Positions 43,818-52,481 of a stretch of 64,000 nt of DNA are shown piece after piece (the first letter of the stretch is position 1; each line of letters starts with the position of its first letter). Under the pieces are notes generated by a model. That model saw only the letters and a list, made by a program, of their open reading frames with translations. It was not told the DNA's origin and searched no databases. The stretch is taken from contig NZ_FNJV01000001.1 of the NCBI RefSeq assembly GCF_900103125.1, forward strand, positions 620,001 through 684,000. The letters run 5' to 3'. The position numbers were made by a program, and so were the translations under genes. This DNA comes from Mucilaginibacter sp. OK268 (lineage in GTDB: Bacteria; Bacteroidota; Bacteroidia; Sphingobacteriales; Sphingobacteriaceae).

Positions 43818-44969
43818 TGCCCAGCTCTTGTAATAATTTTCGTCTTCAATTTTTATAGCGTCTTCGGTCAGCATCAGCGGACGGAACGGATCTATCATTA
43901 CCGCCAGTTCATCCGTTGATTCTTTACCGATTGATTTTTCGACCGAACCTGGATGAGGGCCGTGCGGTATGCCACCGGGATGCAGGGTGATCTGACCTTT
44001 TACCACGCTTTTGCGGCTCATAAAATCGCCATCTACATAGTATAAAACCTCATCACTATCTACATTACTATGGTTGTACGGCGCCGGGATCGACAGCGGG
44101 TGATAGTCGAATTTGCGGGGTACAAAAGAGCATATCACAAAGTTGTTGCCCTCAAAGGTTTGGTGCACAGGTGGTGGTTGGTGCAGGCGACCGGTTATCG
44201 GCTCAAAATCATGTATAGACAGCGCCCATGGATAATGAAAACCATCCCAACCAATAAAATCAAAAGGGTGGGTGCCATAGATATACGGATAGATCAGACC
44301 CTGTTTTTTGATCAGGATCTTAAAGTCACCTTTTTCATCATGTGTTTCCAGGTCGGCAGGGCGTTTGATATCACGCTCACAATAAGGAGAGTGTTCCATC
44401 AATTGTCCGTATTGGTTACGGTAACGCTTAGGTGGCCTTATCGGACTAAAACTTTCTACAATAAACAGACGGTTATCGGGCGTATCAAACTCCAGTTGGT
44501 AAATAGTACCACGGGGTATCACCAGGTAATCGCCGTATACGAATTTGATATTGCCAAAGCCCGTTTTCAGGGTACCGGAGCCCTCATGTATGAATACTAC
44601 CTCATCGGCCTGACTGTTTTTATAGAAATAATCCGTCATGGATTTACGCGGTGCGGCCAATGAAATATGCAGATCACTGTTTACCAGAACCGGCTTGCGG
44701 CTTTGCAGGTAATCATCCTCGGGTTTTACATTAAAACCGATCAGACTGGTATGTTTCAAGTGCTTTTCGCGCGCTATTTTGGGCTCAACGCTGTATGGCT
44801 CGCCCAGGTTTTTTACAATAGTAGGCGGATAGGCGTGATATACCAGCGAGTAAAGGCTTGAAAAACCTTCTGTTGATACCAGCTCTTCGGCGTATAACGA
44901 ACCATCGGGTTTGCGGAACTGCGTATGCCGCTTATGCGGGATAGCTCCTAATGTATGATATAAAGGCAT
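43806..44969 (-). CDS. hmgA: Homogentisate 1,2-dioxygenase
   Basis: This 387-residue cupin-fold enzyme opens homogentisate to maleylacetoacetate. The central VVFIHEGSGTLKTGFG strand, GDYLVIPRGTIYQLE, and the C-terminal LHPGGIPHGPHPGSVEKS region with metal-binding His residues are typical. Its last codons (APS, stop) come from a palindromic repeat. It is first in the hmgA-hppD operon, with a free 5' region of about 370 bases. Confidence 0.93.
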   Translation of the reverse strand: MPLYHTLGAIPHKRHTQFRKPDGSLYAEELVSTEGFSSLYSLVYHAYPPTIVKNLGEPYSVEPKIAREKHLKHTSLIGFNVKPEDDYLQSRKPVLVNSDLHISLAAPRKSMTDYFYKNSQADEVVFIHEGSGTLKTGFGNIKFVYGDYLVIPRGTIYQLEFDTPDNRLFIVESFSPIRPPKRYRNQYGQLMEHSPYCERDIKRPADLETHDEKGDFKILIKKQGLIYPYIYGTHPFDFIGWDGFHYPWALSIHDFEPITGRLHQPPPVHQTFEGNNFVICSFVPRKFDYHPLSIPAPYNHSNVDSDEVLYYVDGDFMSRKSVVKGQITLHPGGIPHGPHPGSVEKSIGKESTDELAVMIDPFRPLMLTEDAIKIEDENYYKSWAAPS

Positions 44970-45336
44970 GATGTTTTAATTGGTTAACAATAAAACGTTT
45001 AAAATATCAGGATAGTTTTCTTGAGAGCAAGGAATAAGGATTTGGAGACTATTGGATTGTGCGAAAAGCAGGAACAAGCCTTACTTATCCTTACTCCCAT
45101 ATGGTCTTTATTCCAAAAATCTTTTTAGTATTGAGCCAGTACTATTTTGGCAAGCATAGCATCCCTGAACGATGATGCATCGCTCATGCTGGTGAGGCCC
45201 AGTGAAAACAGAAAATGTTTTTGTATGCTTAACATGGTCAGTACGAAATTAGAAGTAATATTTTTAATATGCAAGCATAATATTTTTGCCGTGCATAAGG
45301 TAAATTGTTTAGTTTTGGTCCAACCAATTACCGGTT
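44970..45336. other. hmgA upstream region with a 36-codon minus-strand ORF
   Basis: This divergent-style gap must contain the hmgA promoter. At 45235-45125 (minus) an ORF of 36 codons reads MLSIQKHFLFSLGL, then SSFRDAMLAKIVLAQY and stop. Its composition looks natural. It could be a leader peptide, a remnant, or chance. Nothing else is recognised. Confidence 0.3.
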
Positions 45337-45615
45337 ATGATAAAAACGAAAGCTATATGGTTAGGAATAGCCATCTGGATCATAATTACCGTAGTATTTT
45401 CAAAATTTAATGCTGCCTCGGATGGATTTACCTTAGTTGGGTTTCCATGGCACTTTTACGCGTACTCCAGCGGGAAATCTGCACTTGGGAGTGGGTTTGC
45501 AGTTAAATTTCTTTTCCTGTACTTTTTATTAGACTTAATTGCTTTATTAGCTTTTATAATATTGTTCAGTATTATTTTACCAGGCAGGCGAAAGCCATTT
45601 AAAATTCAATTATAA
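45337..45615 (+). CDS. Small membrane protein, two helices, 92 aa
   Basis: Helix one is at about residues 7-22 (IWLGIAIWIIITVVFS) and helix two at about 57-80 (FLFLYFLLDLIALLAFIILF), with a basic end (PGRRKPFKI). No family is recognised. It lies 12 bases before the fumarylacetoacetate hydrolase gene in the same direction. Confidence 0.6.
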   Translation: MIKTKAIWLGIAIWIIITVVFSKFNAASDGFTLVGFPWHFYAYSSGKSALGSGFAVKFLFLYFLLDLIALLAFIILFSIILPGRRKPFKIQL

Positions 45616-45627
45616 ACACATCGCCCT

Positions 45628-46623
45628 ATGAAATTAGTATCCTATAAAACCGAAGACCGCGAGCATTTAGGTATTTTTATAAACAAGCATATTTATAACC
45701 TAAACTCCTGCGATAAGCTGATCCCCGACAATATGAACGAGTTTTTGTGGGGTGGCGATGAGCTGATGGATCATGCCCGGCGTGTTCATGAGGCCATTAG
45801 TTCGGGAAAAATGGAGGCTAAGGAGGAATTGTTTTTTGAACTGATAGCTCCCGTGCCTCACCCTGCCTCATGCCGCGATGGTTATGCCTTCAGGCAGCAT
45901 GTGGCCGCCGCGCGTCGCAACCGCAAGGTGGATATGATACCCGAATTTGATCAATACCCTATATTTTATTTCACCAACCATAACGCCATACAGGGCCCCG
46001 GCGAAATTGAATGCATGCCCGACCATTTTAACAAGCTCGATTTTGAGCTGGAAGTGGCTGTAGTGCTCAACAAAAAAGGCCGTAACATTAAAGCAGCCGA
46101 CGCGGATAGCTTTATTGCCGGATATATGATCATGAACGATATGAGCGCCCGCACCCTGCAAATGGAGGAGATGCTGCTGAACCTTGGGCCTGCCAAAGGC
46201 AAGGATTTTTCGACCGTTATTGGTCCATGGTTGGTAACACCCGACGAGCTGGAACCTTATAAGGTGGCCGCCAAACCTGGCCATACCGGCAATAACTACA
46301 ACCTGCAAATGAAGTGCGTAGTGAACGGTAAACAGGTATCAGCCGGTAATATGGCTGATATGGACTGGACCTTTGCCGAGATCATTGAACGTTGCGCCTA
46401 CGGCTGCGATGTGCTGCCTGGCGATGTCATAGGCTCAGGCACCGTGGGTACAGGCTGTTTCCTGGAACTGAACGGTACCGGCTTGCTGAATGATGCTAAC
46501 TATAAGCCTCAATGGCTGCAAGACGGCGATCTGGTTGAAATGGAGATCACAGGCTTGGGCATGCTGGGCAATATCATCACAAAAGCCAACAGCGATTTTT
46601 CGATATTGGGACTGAAGAAATAA
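45628..46623 (+). CDS. Fumarylacetoacetate hydrolase family protein
   Basis: This 331-residue FAH-fold hydrolase is probably the last step of tyrosine breakdown (fumarylacetoacetate to fumarate and acetoacetate), given hmgA and hppD next door. Metal-binding acidic residues fit DFELEVAVVLNKKGRNI and YMIMNDMSAR. GKDFSTVIGPWLVTPDEL and PGDVIGSGTVGTGC are the usual family segments. Bacterial relatives also cleave other diketo acids; context makes the tyrosine role likely. Confidence 0.9.
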   Translation: MKLVSYKTEDREHLGIFINKHIYNLNSCDKLIPDNMNEFLWGGDELMDHARRVHEAISSGKMEAKEELFFELIAPVPHPASCRDGYAFRQHVAAARRNRKVDMIPEFDQYPIFYFTNHNAIQGPGEIECMPDHFNKLDFELEVAVVLNKKGRNIKAADADSFIAGYMIMNDMSARTLQMEEMLLNLGPAKGKDFSTVIGPWLVTPDELEPYKVAAKPGHTGNNYNLQMKCVVNGKQVSAGNMADMDWTFAEIIERCAYGCDVLPGDVIGSGTVGTGCFLELNGTGLLNDANYKPQWLQDGDLVEMEITGLGMLGNIITKANSDFSILGLKK

Positions 46624-46634
46624 GCTAAATACCG

Positions 46635-47525
46635 ATGCTATCACTAAAAGTCAGCGAGCTTTCTATTTTTCAGTTACAAAACTATTTGAACCATGCTATA
46701 GCGCCGCGTCCTATTTGCCTGGCCAGTACGGTAGATAAGGACGATAATGTTAACTTGAGCCCTTTCAGTTTTTTTAACGTATTCAGCACCAATCCGCCCG
46801 TTTGTGTGTTTTCGCCCTCGCGCAGTGTGCGGGATAATATCACTAAACATACGTTACAAAACATTTTAGAGGTTCCGGAATGCGTGATCAATATTGTTGA
46901 TTATGATATGGTGCAGCAGGTTTCCCTCTCGAGTGTGATGTACCCAAAAGGAGTGAACGAGTTTGTAAAATCGGGTTTAACTCCCGTAGCATCCGAGCTG
47001 GTTAAACCACCCCGAGTGGGCGAGGCCCCGGTGCAGTTGGAATGTGTGGTGACCCAGGTGATTTCCCTTGGCGATACTCCCGGCGCCGGTAACCTTATCT
47101 TAGCGGAAATAAAACTCATCCACATCAAAGACCATGTTTTAGACACCGATGGCAAAATTGACCAGGCTAAAATGGACCTGGTGGCCCGTCTTGGCGGCGA
47201 CTGGTATTGCCGTATAACCCAGGATAACCTGTTTAAAGTAGCCAAGCCCAATGCCAAAATAGGCATAGGCGTTGATAGCCTACCGTATGCCATACGCAAC
47301 TCCCGGGTGCTTACCGGCAACAACCTGGGGCAGCTAGGCAACCTGGAGGCCCTGCCAGCCGATGATGCCATTGAGCTATACAAGCAGGACTCTGCTATAA
47401 AAGAACTGTTAGACGCCACCATAGGCGATAACCAGACCCGCGAACTGCAGCTACACCTGAAAGCCAAACAATTGCTGGACGAGGATAGGGTAGCAGAGGC
47501 GCTGATGGTATTGCTGATGGATTAA
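46635..47525 (+). CDS. Flavin reductase-like FMN-binding split-barrel protein
   Basis: This 296-residue protein has an N-terminal split-barrel domain (about 15-190): RPICLASTVDKDDNVNLSPF, then SFFNVFSTNPPVCVFSPS and CVINIVDYDMVQQ, as in flavin reductase/DIM6-NTAB proteins. A helical tail of about 80 residues follows. It lies 11 bases after the FAH-family gene and may be part of aromatic amino acid catabolism, but no step for it is established. Confidence 0.85.
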   Translation: MLSLKVSELSIFQLQNYLNHAIAPRPICLASTVDKDDNVNLSPFSFFNVFSTNPPVCVFSPSRSVRDNITKHTLQNILEVPECVINIVDYDMVQQVSLSSVMYPKGVNEFVKSGLTPVASELVKPPRVGEAPVQLECVVTQVISLGDTPGAGNLILAEIKLIHIKDHVLDTDGKIDQAKMDLVARLGGDWYCRITQDNLFKVAKPNAKIGIGVDSLPYAIRNSRVLTGNNLGQLGNLEALPADDAIELYKQDSAIKELLDATIGDNQTRELQLHLKAKQLLDEDRVAEALMVLLMD

Positions 47526-47530
47526 AAAAA

Positions 47531-47602
47531 GAGTGATAAGAGTCAAGAAAGACGGCAAAGTTTTATCCTTATCTTGATTCTTGACTCTTACCTCTTGATT
47601 CT
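47531..47602. repeat. AGTCAAGA-type interspersed repeat
   Basis: A short copy (GAGTGATAAGAGTCAAG facing CTTGACTCTTACCTCTTGAT) fills the gap between two convergent genes. Confidence 0.65.
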
Positions 47603-47609
47603 ATTCCCC

Positions 47610-48311
47610 CTAAAACGCGTAATCCTTGCCCTCGATATGATAATCGGCCGGGATGTGTTTTTTTTCAAACAGATCATAGCCGGGTTTTAGGGTTTTCCAG
47701 AACGGCATATAGGGTTGCTGAGCAAAAATATCCATATAGTTTTTAGTCATCCGGAAAGGGTATATATCCAGGTTGATCTTTTGCTGGCCAGCTTCAAAGG
47801 CCTTGTAGATCAACGTATAAATTTCTTCGATCCGCTGGTCGGTCATGGCATAGCAGCCGATGGAGGCGCAGTGCCCGTGTATCATTACCGCGTCGCCGGT
47901 ATAGCCCTTTAGCAGTTCAACCTTGTTTGGATAGCCAATGTTGATAGCCAAATGGTAGTTACTCACAGGGTTAAGCTGCTTAGGCTCAATGGTATAAAAT
48001 CCTTCAGGGCTTTTGCCATCGCCCGAGCGGTTTTTGGTACCTACACCGCCCGAATAATAGCAAATATCATAAGTTTTGAACAGGCTATATTTCGAGCCTG
48101 TTTTTAGCCATACCTCCAGCGCATCCTGATATTTGAATATGCGCAGATAAACCGCAGAACCTGCTTTGAACCCTTTACTTTTTAACTCCTTTTGCAGCCG
48201 GGGCCATACTATGGTACGTACGTCGCTGGCACGTTTGCTATCGGGGAGCTCGGTTTTTGAGCTTGTTATTGCCAGGAATGACAGCAACAGCAATTGTAAT
48301 AATTTAGGCAT
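47610..48311 (-). CDS. Secreted L,D-transpeptidase (YkuD/YafK-like)
   Basis: This 233-residue protein has a signal peptide (LLQLLLLSFLAITSS). The YkuD catalytic fold contains VMIHGHCASIGCYAMTDQ, which holds the HxH...S.GC nucleophile motif. Such enzymes form 3-3 crosslinks or attach or remove proteins on peptidoglycan in the periplasm; the compact YafK-type form often trims attached lipoproteins. Upstream at 48488-48514 three TTTTAAC repeats spaced exactly 10 bases apart may be a regulator site. Confidence 0.9.
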   Translation of the reverse strand: MPKLLQLLLLSFLAITSSKTELPDSKRASDVRTIVWPRLQKELKSKGFKAGSAVYLRIFKYQDALEVWLKTGSKYSLFKTYDICYYSGGVGTKNRSGDGKSPEGFYTIEPKQLNPVSNYHLAINIGYPNKVELLKGYTGDAVMIHGHCASIGCYAMTDQRIEEIYTLIYKAFEAGQQKINLDIYPFRMTKNYMDIFAQQPYMPFWKTLKPGYDLFEKKHIPADYHIEGKDYAF

Positions 48312-48620
48312 TTAGGTTGATCGGTTTTTGTATAACTATACTTGTAGTTGTTCTGGAATTCTAACGAAATAATTCCAACGTTATTTTAACACATCCCTGC
48401 CCCTAAAACTTTTTAAACCTTAAATTTTAACAGTTTTCTGGCCAAAATTGGATGAAAATCGCTCGAAAACTGTTTCAAAAACCCTCATTTTAACACTTTT
48501 TAACAAATTTTAACGTCGTTTTGGGCAGTTTTTGAAACTTTAAAAAGTATTAATTTATTGATTGTCAAATAGCTAAGTTGAAATTGGTTTGTTTTTGGCT
48601 TTGTTTTTCCTTTAACAAAA

Positions 48621-48655
48621 CAGCCCGGTTTCCTGATAAAGAGGAAACCGGGCTG
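48621..48655 (-). terminator. Strong hairpin terminator
   Basis: A 14-base perfect stem (CAGCCCGGTTTCCT against AGGAAACCGGGCTG) is followed on the minus strand by TTTTGTT. It is a second stop for transcripts coming from the LytTR regulator. Confidence 0.7.
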
Positions 48656-48711
48656 ATGGTTGATATAAATATACGAAAAATGATCGGACTATCCTAAGAA
48701 TTCTACACTAT

Positions 48712-48798
48712 GTCATTGCGAGGAACGAAGCAATCTCCTCGCGTTCTAACTGATTAGAATAGCTACGAGATTGCCACGTCGTTCCTCCTCGCAATGAC
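48712..48798. repeat. GTCATTGCGAGG-type interspersed inverted repeat, copy 1
   Basis: It begins GTCATTGCGAGGAACGAAGC and ends in the reverse complement GAGG...CGCAATGAC. Further copies are at 54189-54269, 58173-58281, 59021 (partial) and 63479-63622. Confidence 0.85.
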
Positions 48799-48827
48799 AA
48801 GGTTGTTAGGTAATGGGCACAAAAAAA

Positions 48828-48846
48828 AGACGCATGTGATGCGTCT
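48828..48846 (-). terminator. Terminator of the LytS/LytTR operon
   Basis: AGACGCAT/ATGCGTCT with loop GTG is preceded on the plus strand by an A-run, which is the T-run on the minus strand. It lies 27 bases past the response-regulator stop. Confidence 0.85.
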
Positions 48847-48872
48847 ATATAAAAAATATTTTAAATCCTGTT

Positions 48873-49619
48873 TTATATGCCCAGTACTTGTTTCAGCTTT
48901 ACGTAGCCGGTTTTGCTTACGGGTATTTTGGCGCCTGATTTGAGGATGGCCAGGTGAGCGTCTTTTTCGTAAGGATCGATACGGGTAATTTGCTGTATGG
49001 CGATGATGTAGGAGCGGTGTACACGCACAAACTGGCGGGCATCCAGGGTTTTTTCAAAAAAGTTCATTGTCTTGTTTTTCAGGTACGATCCTTCTTTGGT
49101 AAACACGCTTACGTAGTCATCATCGGCTTGCAGGTATTCCACATCGGCCACGGGGATAATTTTAACTTTGGTGCCTGTTTTTACCACAATACGTTCATTT
49201 TGTGCCGGCGATTGTGTGGCGGCGGTTTCCAGCAGATCTTCGGTTTGCTTGGGTGCGTGTTTTTCGGGCGCTGTTGCCAGGAATTTTTCGATGGCCTTGG
49301 TAAATCGGTCTTTGCTGAAAGGTTTTAACAGGTAATCTACAGCATGGGCTTCAAAAGCTTTTATAGCGTACTCATCAAAAGCGGTAGTGAATATAACGGC
49401 AGGCGGTTGTTCCACCAGCTCCAACATTTCAAAACCATTTATTTTGGGCATCTGCACATCCAGAAAGATCAGATCAGGTTGGTGCTGCTGTATGGCTTTT
49501 AAACCTTCAAAGCCATCGTTACACTCCTGTATCAATTCAATTTCACTAAAATTTTGCAGATATTCCTTTACAACCATTCGTGCTAAAGGTTCATCATCAA
49601 TAATTAAGGCTCGCCTCAT
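48873..49619 (-). CDS. LytTR-family response regulator
   Basis: This 248-residue protein has a receiver at 1-120 with Asp54 in IFLDVQMPKINGFEM, acidic pair IIDDE and LLKPF. The LytTR DNA-binding domain (about 145-245) includes VKTGTKVKIIPVADVEYLQA, then FEKTLDARQFVRVHRSYII. It overlaps its kinase gene by 4 bases, so the two form a pair. LytTR regulators bind direct repeats spaced by about a helical turn. Confidence 0.95.
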   Translation of the reverse strand: MRRALIIDDEPLARMVVKEYLQNFSEIELIQECNDGFEGLKAIQQHQPDLIFLDVQMPKINGFEMLELVEQPPAVIFTTAFDEYAIKAFEAHAVDYLLKPFSKDRFTKAIEKFLATAPEKHAPKQTEDLLETAATQSPAQNERIVVKTGTKVKIIPVADVEYLQADDDYVSVFTKEGSYLKNKTMNFFEKTLDARQFVRVHRSYIIAIQQITRIDPYEKDAHLAILKSGAKIPVSKTGYVKLKQVLGI

Positions 49620-50650
49620 AACTGTGGTATTTTTATAATGGTTGTAAATATATTATCATTTCCATGAGTTTCCATCAAATCGTTACGGGCAAAAAGCAAA
49701 TATAGGCGGCGTTGTACCCCACGTAAGCCAAAACCAGTGCCTTTTTGCGGGCGCGAGGTTTGCGGATCATAAGGGTTTTGAACCATCAGCACTAAATAGT
49801 TATCCTCCATTTCGCTGCGGATGCTTACGGTTACTTCGCCGATGGTATCATACAAGCCGAATTTTATAGCGTTCTCCACCAGGGGCTGTAACAGCATGGA
49901 AGGCATCACGGCACTACCACATTTGTCGTCACAGCTTATTTCGGTTTGCAGGCGGTGCCCGAAACGTACTTTTTCAATCTCCAGGTACAGGTTCAAGTGT
50001 GCCAGTTCTTCGCTCAGGGGTACCTGTTGCTGATCGTCCTTTTTCAGGGTACCCCGTAAAAAGTCGGATAGTTGGTGGATCATCTTGCGGGCCTCATCGG
50101 GTTTAAAGCCGATAAGCGCGTTGATAGAGTTAAGGCTGTTGAACAAAAAGTGTGGTTGCAATTGCTGACGCAGATTATACAGCTCGGCATCACGGGCCAG
50201 CTGCTCGGCCTCGGTTTTGCGTTTCTGCGTTTCTTTCTGGTCGAGTTGTGAATACCAGAGCAAGCTGATCATGGCCATCCAGCCAATGGCCAGGAAGTCG
50301 GTAAAAAAGCGGATAGTTATGGATTGCTGTATGAAATTAATAAACACCTTATCGGTATTGATAAGAGGCAGCAGATAGCGACAACCCAGGGTACAAATAC
50401 CGGCTAGTGCTACGCACCAGATAAACAGGTTAATATAACTGCCCTTACCCGGCTGGTAGTAACGCAGGTTATTATTAATGAGCCAGCAGGCACCCGAAAG
50501 TAATATGGCGCTCAGGAAGCCATCGGTTGAGGCAGCGAACCAGTAAAAGCCAAAACTATGCACAATATAAGTTTGCAGGCCGGCCCAAACCAGGCCGCAA
50601 ACAATAAATGCGCCGTATAATCTTGAAGCTGATATAGAGGGTAGTGCCAA
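49616..50650 (-). CDS. LytS/YehU-type sensor histidine kinase
   Basis: This 344-residue kinase has four membrane helices in the first 135 residues. A coiled linker and the His_kinase box LRQQLQPHFLFNSLNSINAL with His167 follow, then an HATPase with MLLQPLVENAIKFGLYDTIG and KGTGFGLRGVQRRL. There is no large sensor domain, so the signal is probably sensed in or near the membrane. The partner is the overlapping LytTR regulator. LiaF-like genes lie nearby upstream. Confidence 0.94.
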   Translation of the reverse strand: MALPSISASRLYGAFIVCGLVWAGLQTYIVHSFGFYWFAASTDGFLSAILLSGACWLINNNLRYYQPGKGSYINLFIWCVALAGICTLGCRYLLPLINTDKVFINFIQQSITIRFFTDFLAIGWMAMISLLWYSQLDQKETQKRKTEAEQLARDAELYNLRQQLQPHFLFNSLNSINALIGFKPDEARKMIHQLSDFLRGTLKKDDQQQVPLSEELAHLNLYLEIEKVRFGHRLQTEISCDDKCGSAVMPSMLLQPLVENAIKFGLYDTIGEVTVSIRSEMEDNYLVLMVQNPYDPQTSRPQKGTGFGLRGVQRRLYLLFARNDLMETHGNDNIFTTIIKIPQL

Positions 50651-50671
50651 AACTTATATTTTATTAATGTG

Positions 50672-50819
50672 AGAGTCAAGAATCAAGAACCAAGAATTAA
50701 GACAGGCAAACAGGAACAAGTCACGTGTAAGATGTGCGTTTTGTACTCCTGAATTAACTCTTTTAACCATATTTTTCAATGTGTTTCTCTTGATTCCTGA
50801 CTCTTATCTCTTGATTCTT
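50672..50819. repeat. AGTCAAGA-type interspersed repeat
   Basis: GAGTCAAGAATCAAGAACCA on the left faces TCTTGATTCCTGACTCTTAT on the right. It fills the gap between the kinase start and the DUF4288 gene. Confidence 0.65.
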
Positions 50820-50823
50820 TTAC

Positions 50824-51159
50824 TCAATTTCTTACACCCAATAATGCCGATTTGTGGTGCGCCCAGGCAATGTACAGGTCGGCATCGGGTGTTTCATGTA
50901 TATTATAGTACAGCTCGGCGCCATCGGTAAGCTCGCCTATCTGGTTTAGTTCGGCCACATCAATAAACTGCCATTTAACGGTTTGTTTTTCGATATTTTT
51001 AAAGCTATCCTGATTGGCATGGCCAATTTTGTTTGCTTTTTCAAAGGCTGTCAACTCAGTATCTGCGCAGATTAAACGTAACTGCTCATCAAACTGCGCC
51101 TGGTGATCGCCTGCACCACTGATCACCCTGAAAACTAATTTTGCTACGTACCAGTTCAT
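50824..51159 (-). CDS. DUF4288-domain protein
   Basis: This 111-residue cytosolic protein has the family opening NWYVAKLVFRVISGAGDHQA, then FDEQLRLICA. WQFIDVAELNQIGELTDGAE and LYYNIHE follow. The function is unknown. It stands between two interspersed repeats and probably has its own promoter. Confidence 0.8.
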   Translation of the reverse strand: MNWYVAKLVFRVISGAGDHQAQFDEQLRLICADTELTAFEKANKIGHANQDSFKNIEKQTVKWQFIDVAELNQIGELTDGAELYYNIHETPDADLYIAWAHHKSALLGVRN

Positions 51160-51183
51160 TATCTTTGTTTTATAGTTAATTGG

Positions 51184-51304
51184 AGTTAAGAATCAAGAGC
51201 CAGGAATCAAGACAAAAGCCTGTCTTTGATTTCTTTAGCTATGTTCCCCTGCGTATTAGGTATTTTCTTAATACTTGACTCTTGATTCTAATATCTTGAC
51301 TCTA
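51184..51304. repeat. AGTCAAGA-type interspersed repeat
   Basis: AGTTAAGAATCAAGAGCCAG on the left faces CTTGACTCTTGATTCTAATA on the right. It ends 5 bases before the stop of the LiaF-like gene. Confidence 0.65.
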
Positions 51305-51308
51305 GTAG

Positions 51309-52157
51309 TTAATAGCTGCGTATATCAACCCCGGCAAAAATGGAGGTTCCTTTAAGTACCAGTATTTTATCGTTATTGGATGATGCGGTACTGCGGATGC
51401 GTTTATCGTCAACCCCGGCAAAAACCGCGGCCAGGTCTGATACCACCTGCCAGTTGGATGGTACAATGATCTTGGTGCCGCCGAATACCTGGGTAATGTC
51501 TATATAAACCCTGCCGTTAATGTCGGCCTGGGTAAAGTCAAGTTCGGCACCGCCAAAAATGTTCACTATTTCGCCGCCCTTAAAGTTTTTGGATAGTATG
51601 GTTTTGTTAACCCCACCAAAAATAGAAACAGCATCCAGGTAGTCGTCACCGTTATGGTAGCCAAACGGAGGTGTATTAGGATCCTTGGGTGGTACATCGT
51701 CACCATCTTTTATCGCGTAATCAGCTTCCGGAACGTTTTTACCAAAATCAAAATTGGCTGCTTGTTTACTCCACGTGCCATCTTGTTTAGTCCATTTGCC
51801 ATCCTTGATGTTCCGTTCCCAGTCATTATGCCTGCCGCGTCTTAAAATAAGCCATATACCAAATGCAATAATGGCTATGGGCCATACTACACGGTCGGCG
51901 TTGCCAATATTATCGTTTAATAAAAAGATGATCCCTAAAATGATCATGATGCTCCAGGTGGCTTTCCTGAAGTTATGTTTAGCGCCAAAATAAAGACCTA
52001 TCACTATAAGCCCCATGGGCCAGCTGAATATCCAATCAGGAATTAAAAACTCGGCAAATTGCCTTAGGAGCAGCACTCCTCCTACGGCAAGTAGTATAAC
52101 CCCAGCCATCGCTTTTCCTTTATTGGGGTTGGTTGTATGTTCTATATCGTTGTTCAT
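51309..52157 (-). CDS. LiaF-like membrane protein with C-terminal beta-helix-type domain
   Basis: This 282-residue protein has four membrane helices in residues 14-105 (AGVILLAVGGVLLLRQF, GLIVIGLYFGAKH, WSIMIILGIIFLLNDN, VVWPIAIIAFGIWLIL). A soluble domain rich in FGG turns follows (VSIFGGVNKTILSKNFKGGE, IVNIFGGAELDF, ITQVFGGTKIIVP), as in LiaF/DUF2154 proteins. LiaF proteins restrain envelope-stress two-component systems in Firmicutes; a similar link to the LytS pair is conceivable. It is paralogous to 52482-52883. Confidence 0.85.
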   Translation of the reverse strand: MNNDIEHTTNPNKGKAMAGVILLAVGGVLLLRQFAEFLIPDWIFSWPMGLIVIGLYFGAKHNFRKATWSIMIILGIIFLLNDNIGNADRVVWPIAIIAFGIWLILRRGRHNDWERNIKDGKWTKQDGTWSKQAANFDFGKNVPEADYAIKDGDDVPPKDPNTPPFGYHNGDDYLDAVSIFGGVNKTILSKNFKGGEIVNIFGGAELDFTQADINGRVYIDITQVFGGTKIIVPSNWQVVSDLAAVFAGVDDKRIRSTASSNNDKILVLKGTSIFAGVDIRSY

Positions 52158-52278
52158 TTGTGTGCAAATTAAATCATATCCAAAACTAAGGTAACATTAT
52201 ACATGTGCCAAACAAAAACTGGCGATATATTTAAAGAAATCGGTGGAGAGGTAGGTTTTGTCGGTGAAAAAGTTGATC

Positions 52279-52411
52279 ACCCCACCCAACCCTCCCCAGA
52301 GGGGAGGACTTTTTAATAAATCTCTTGTGAAAACGAAGAGCTTTATTTGTATGTTATTTTTTAGTAAGCTGATCAGGACCCTCCCCAATGGGGAGGGCAG
52401 GGTGGGGTTCC
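52279..52411. repeat. CTCCCC-type REP doublet
   Basis: Units at 52279-52312 (CCTCCCCAGAGGGGAGGACT core) and 52376-52411 (CCTCCCCAATGGGGAGGGCA core) are separated by a 63-base spacer. The spacer shares TTTGTATG with the doublet at 53001-53101. Confidence 0.8.
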
Positions 52412-52481
52412 ACAACAAAAGGGAGCCCGCAAACCGGTACTCCCTCATGAATTGAAAACAAAACTATTAAATTATGAAAAA

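Larger units (their letters stand above)
48312..48872. other. Regulatory and repeat-rich gap upstream of the L,D-transpeptidase
   Basis: Five TTTTAAC heptamers (48384, 48425, 48488, 48498, 48508) and the inverted pairs CAGTTTTC/GAAAACTG and GTTTCAAAAAC/GTTTTTGAAAC fill 48384-48555. A terminator (48621-48655), a GTCATTGCGAGG-type repeat (48712-48798) and a second terminator (48828-48846) follow. No gene is seen. Confidence 0.7.

Noticed and set aside
44070..44663. Long plus-strand ORF (197 codons) opposite hmgA
   Set aside because: It mirrors the coding strand of a clear homogentisate dioxygenase and has a shadow composition with no motif.
45147..45410. Plus-strand ORF before the small membrane protein gene
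   Set aside because: It overlaps the better supported 92-residue membrane protein and the hmgA upstream region, and its composition looks random.
45868..46308. Minus-strand ORF of 146 codons opposite the FAH-family gene
   Set aside because: An antisense shadow; the plus-strand protein has clear family motifs.
46901..47467. Minus-strand ORF of 188 codons opposite the flavin reductase-like gene
   Set aside because: Ser/Arg/Leu-rich antisense reading of a well-supported gene.
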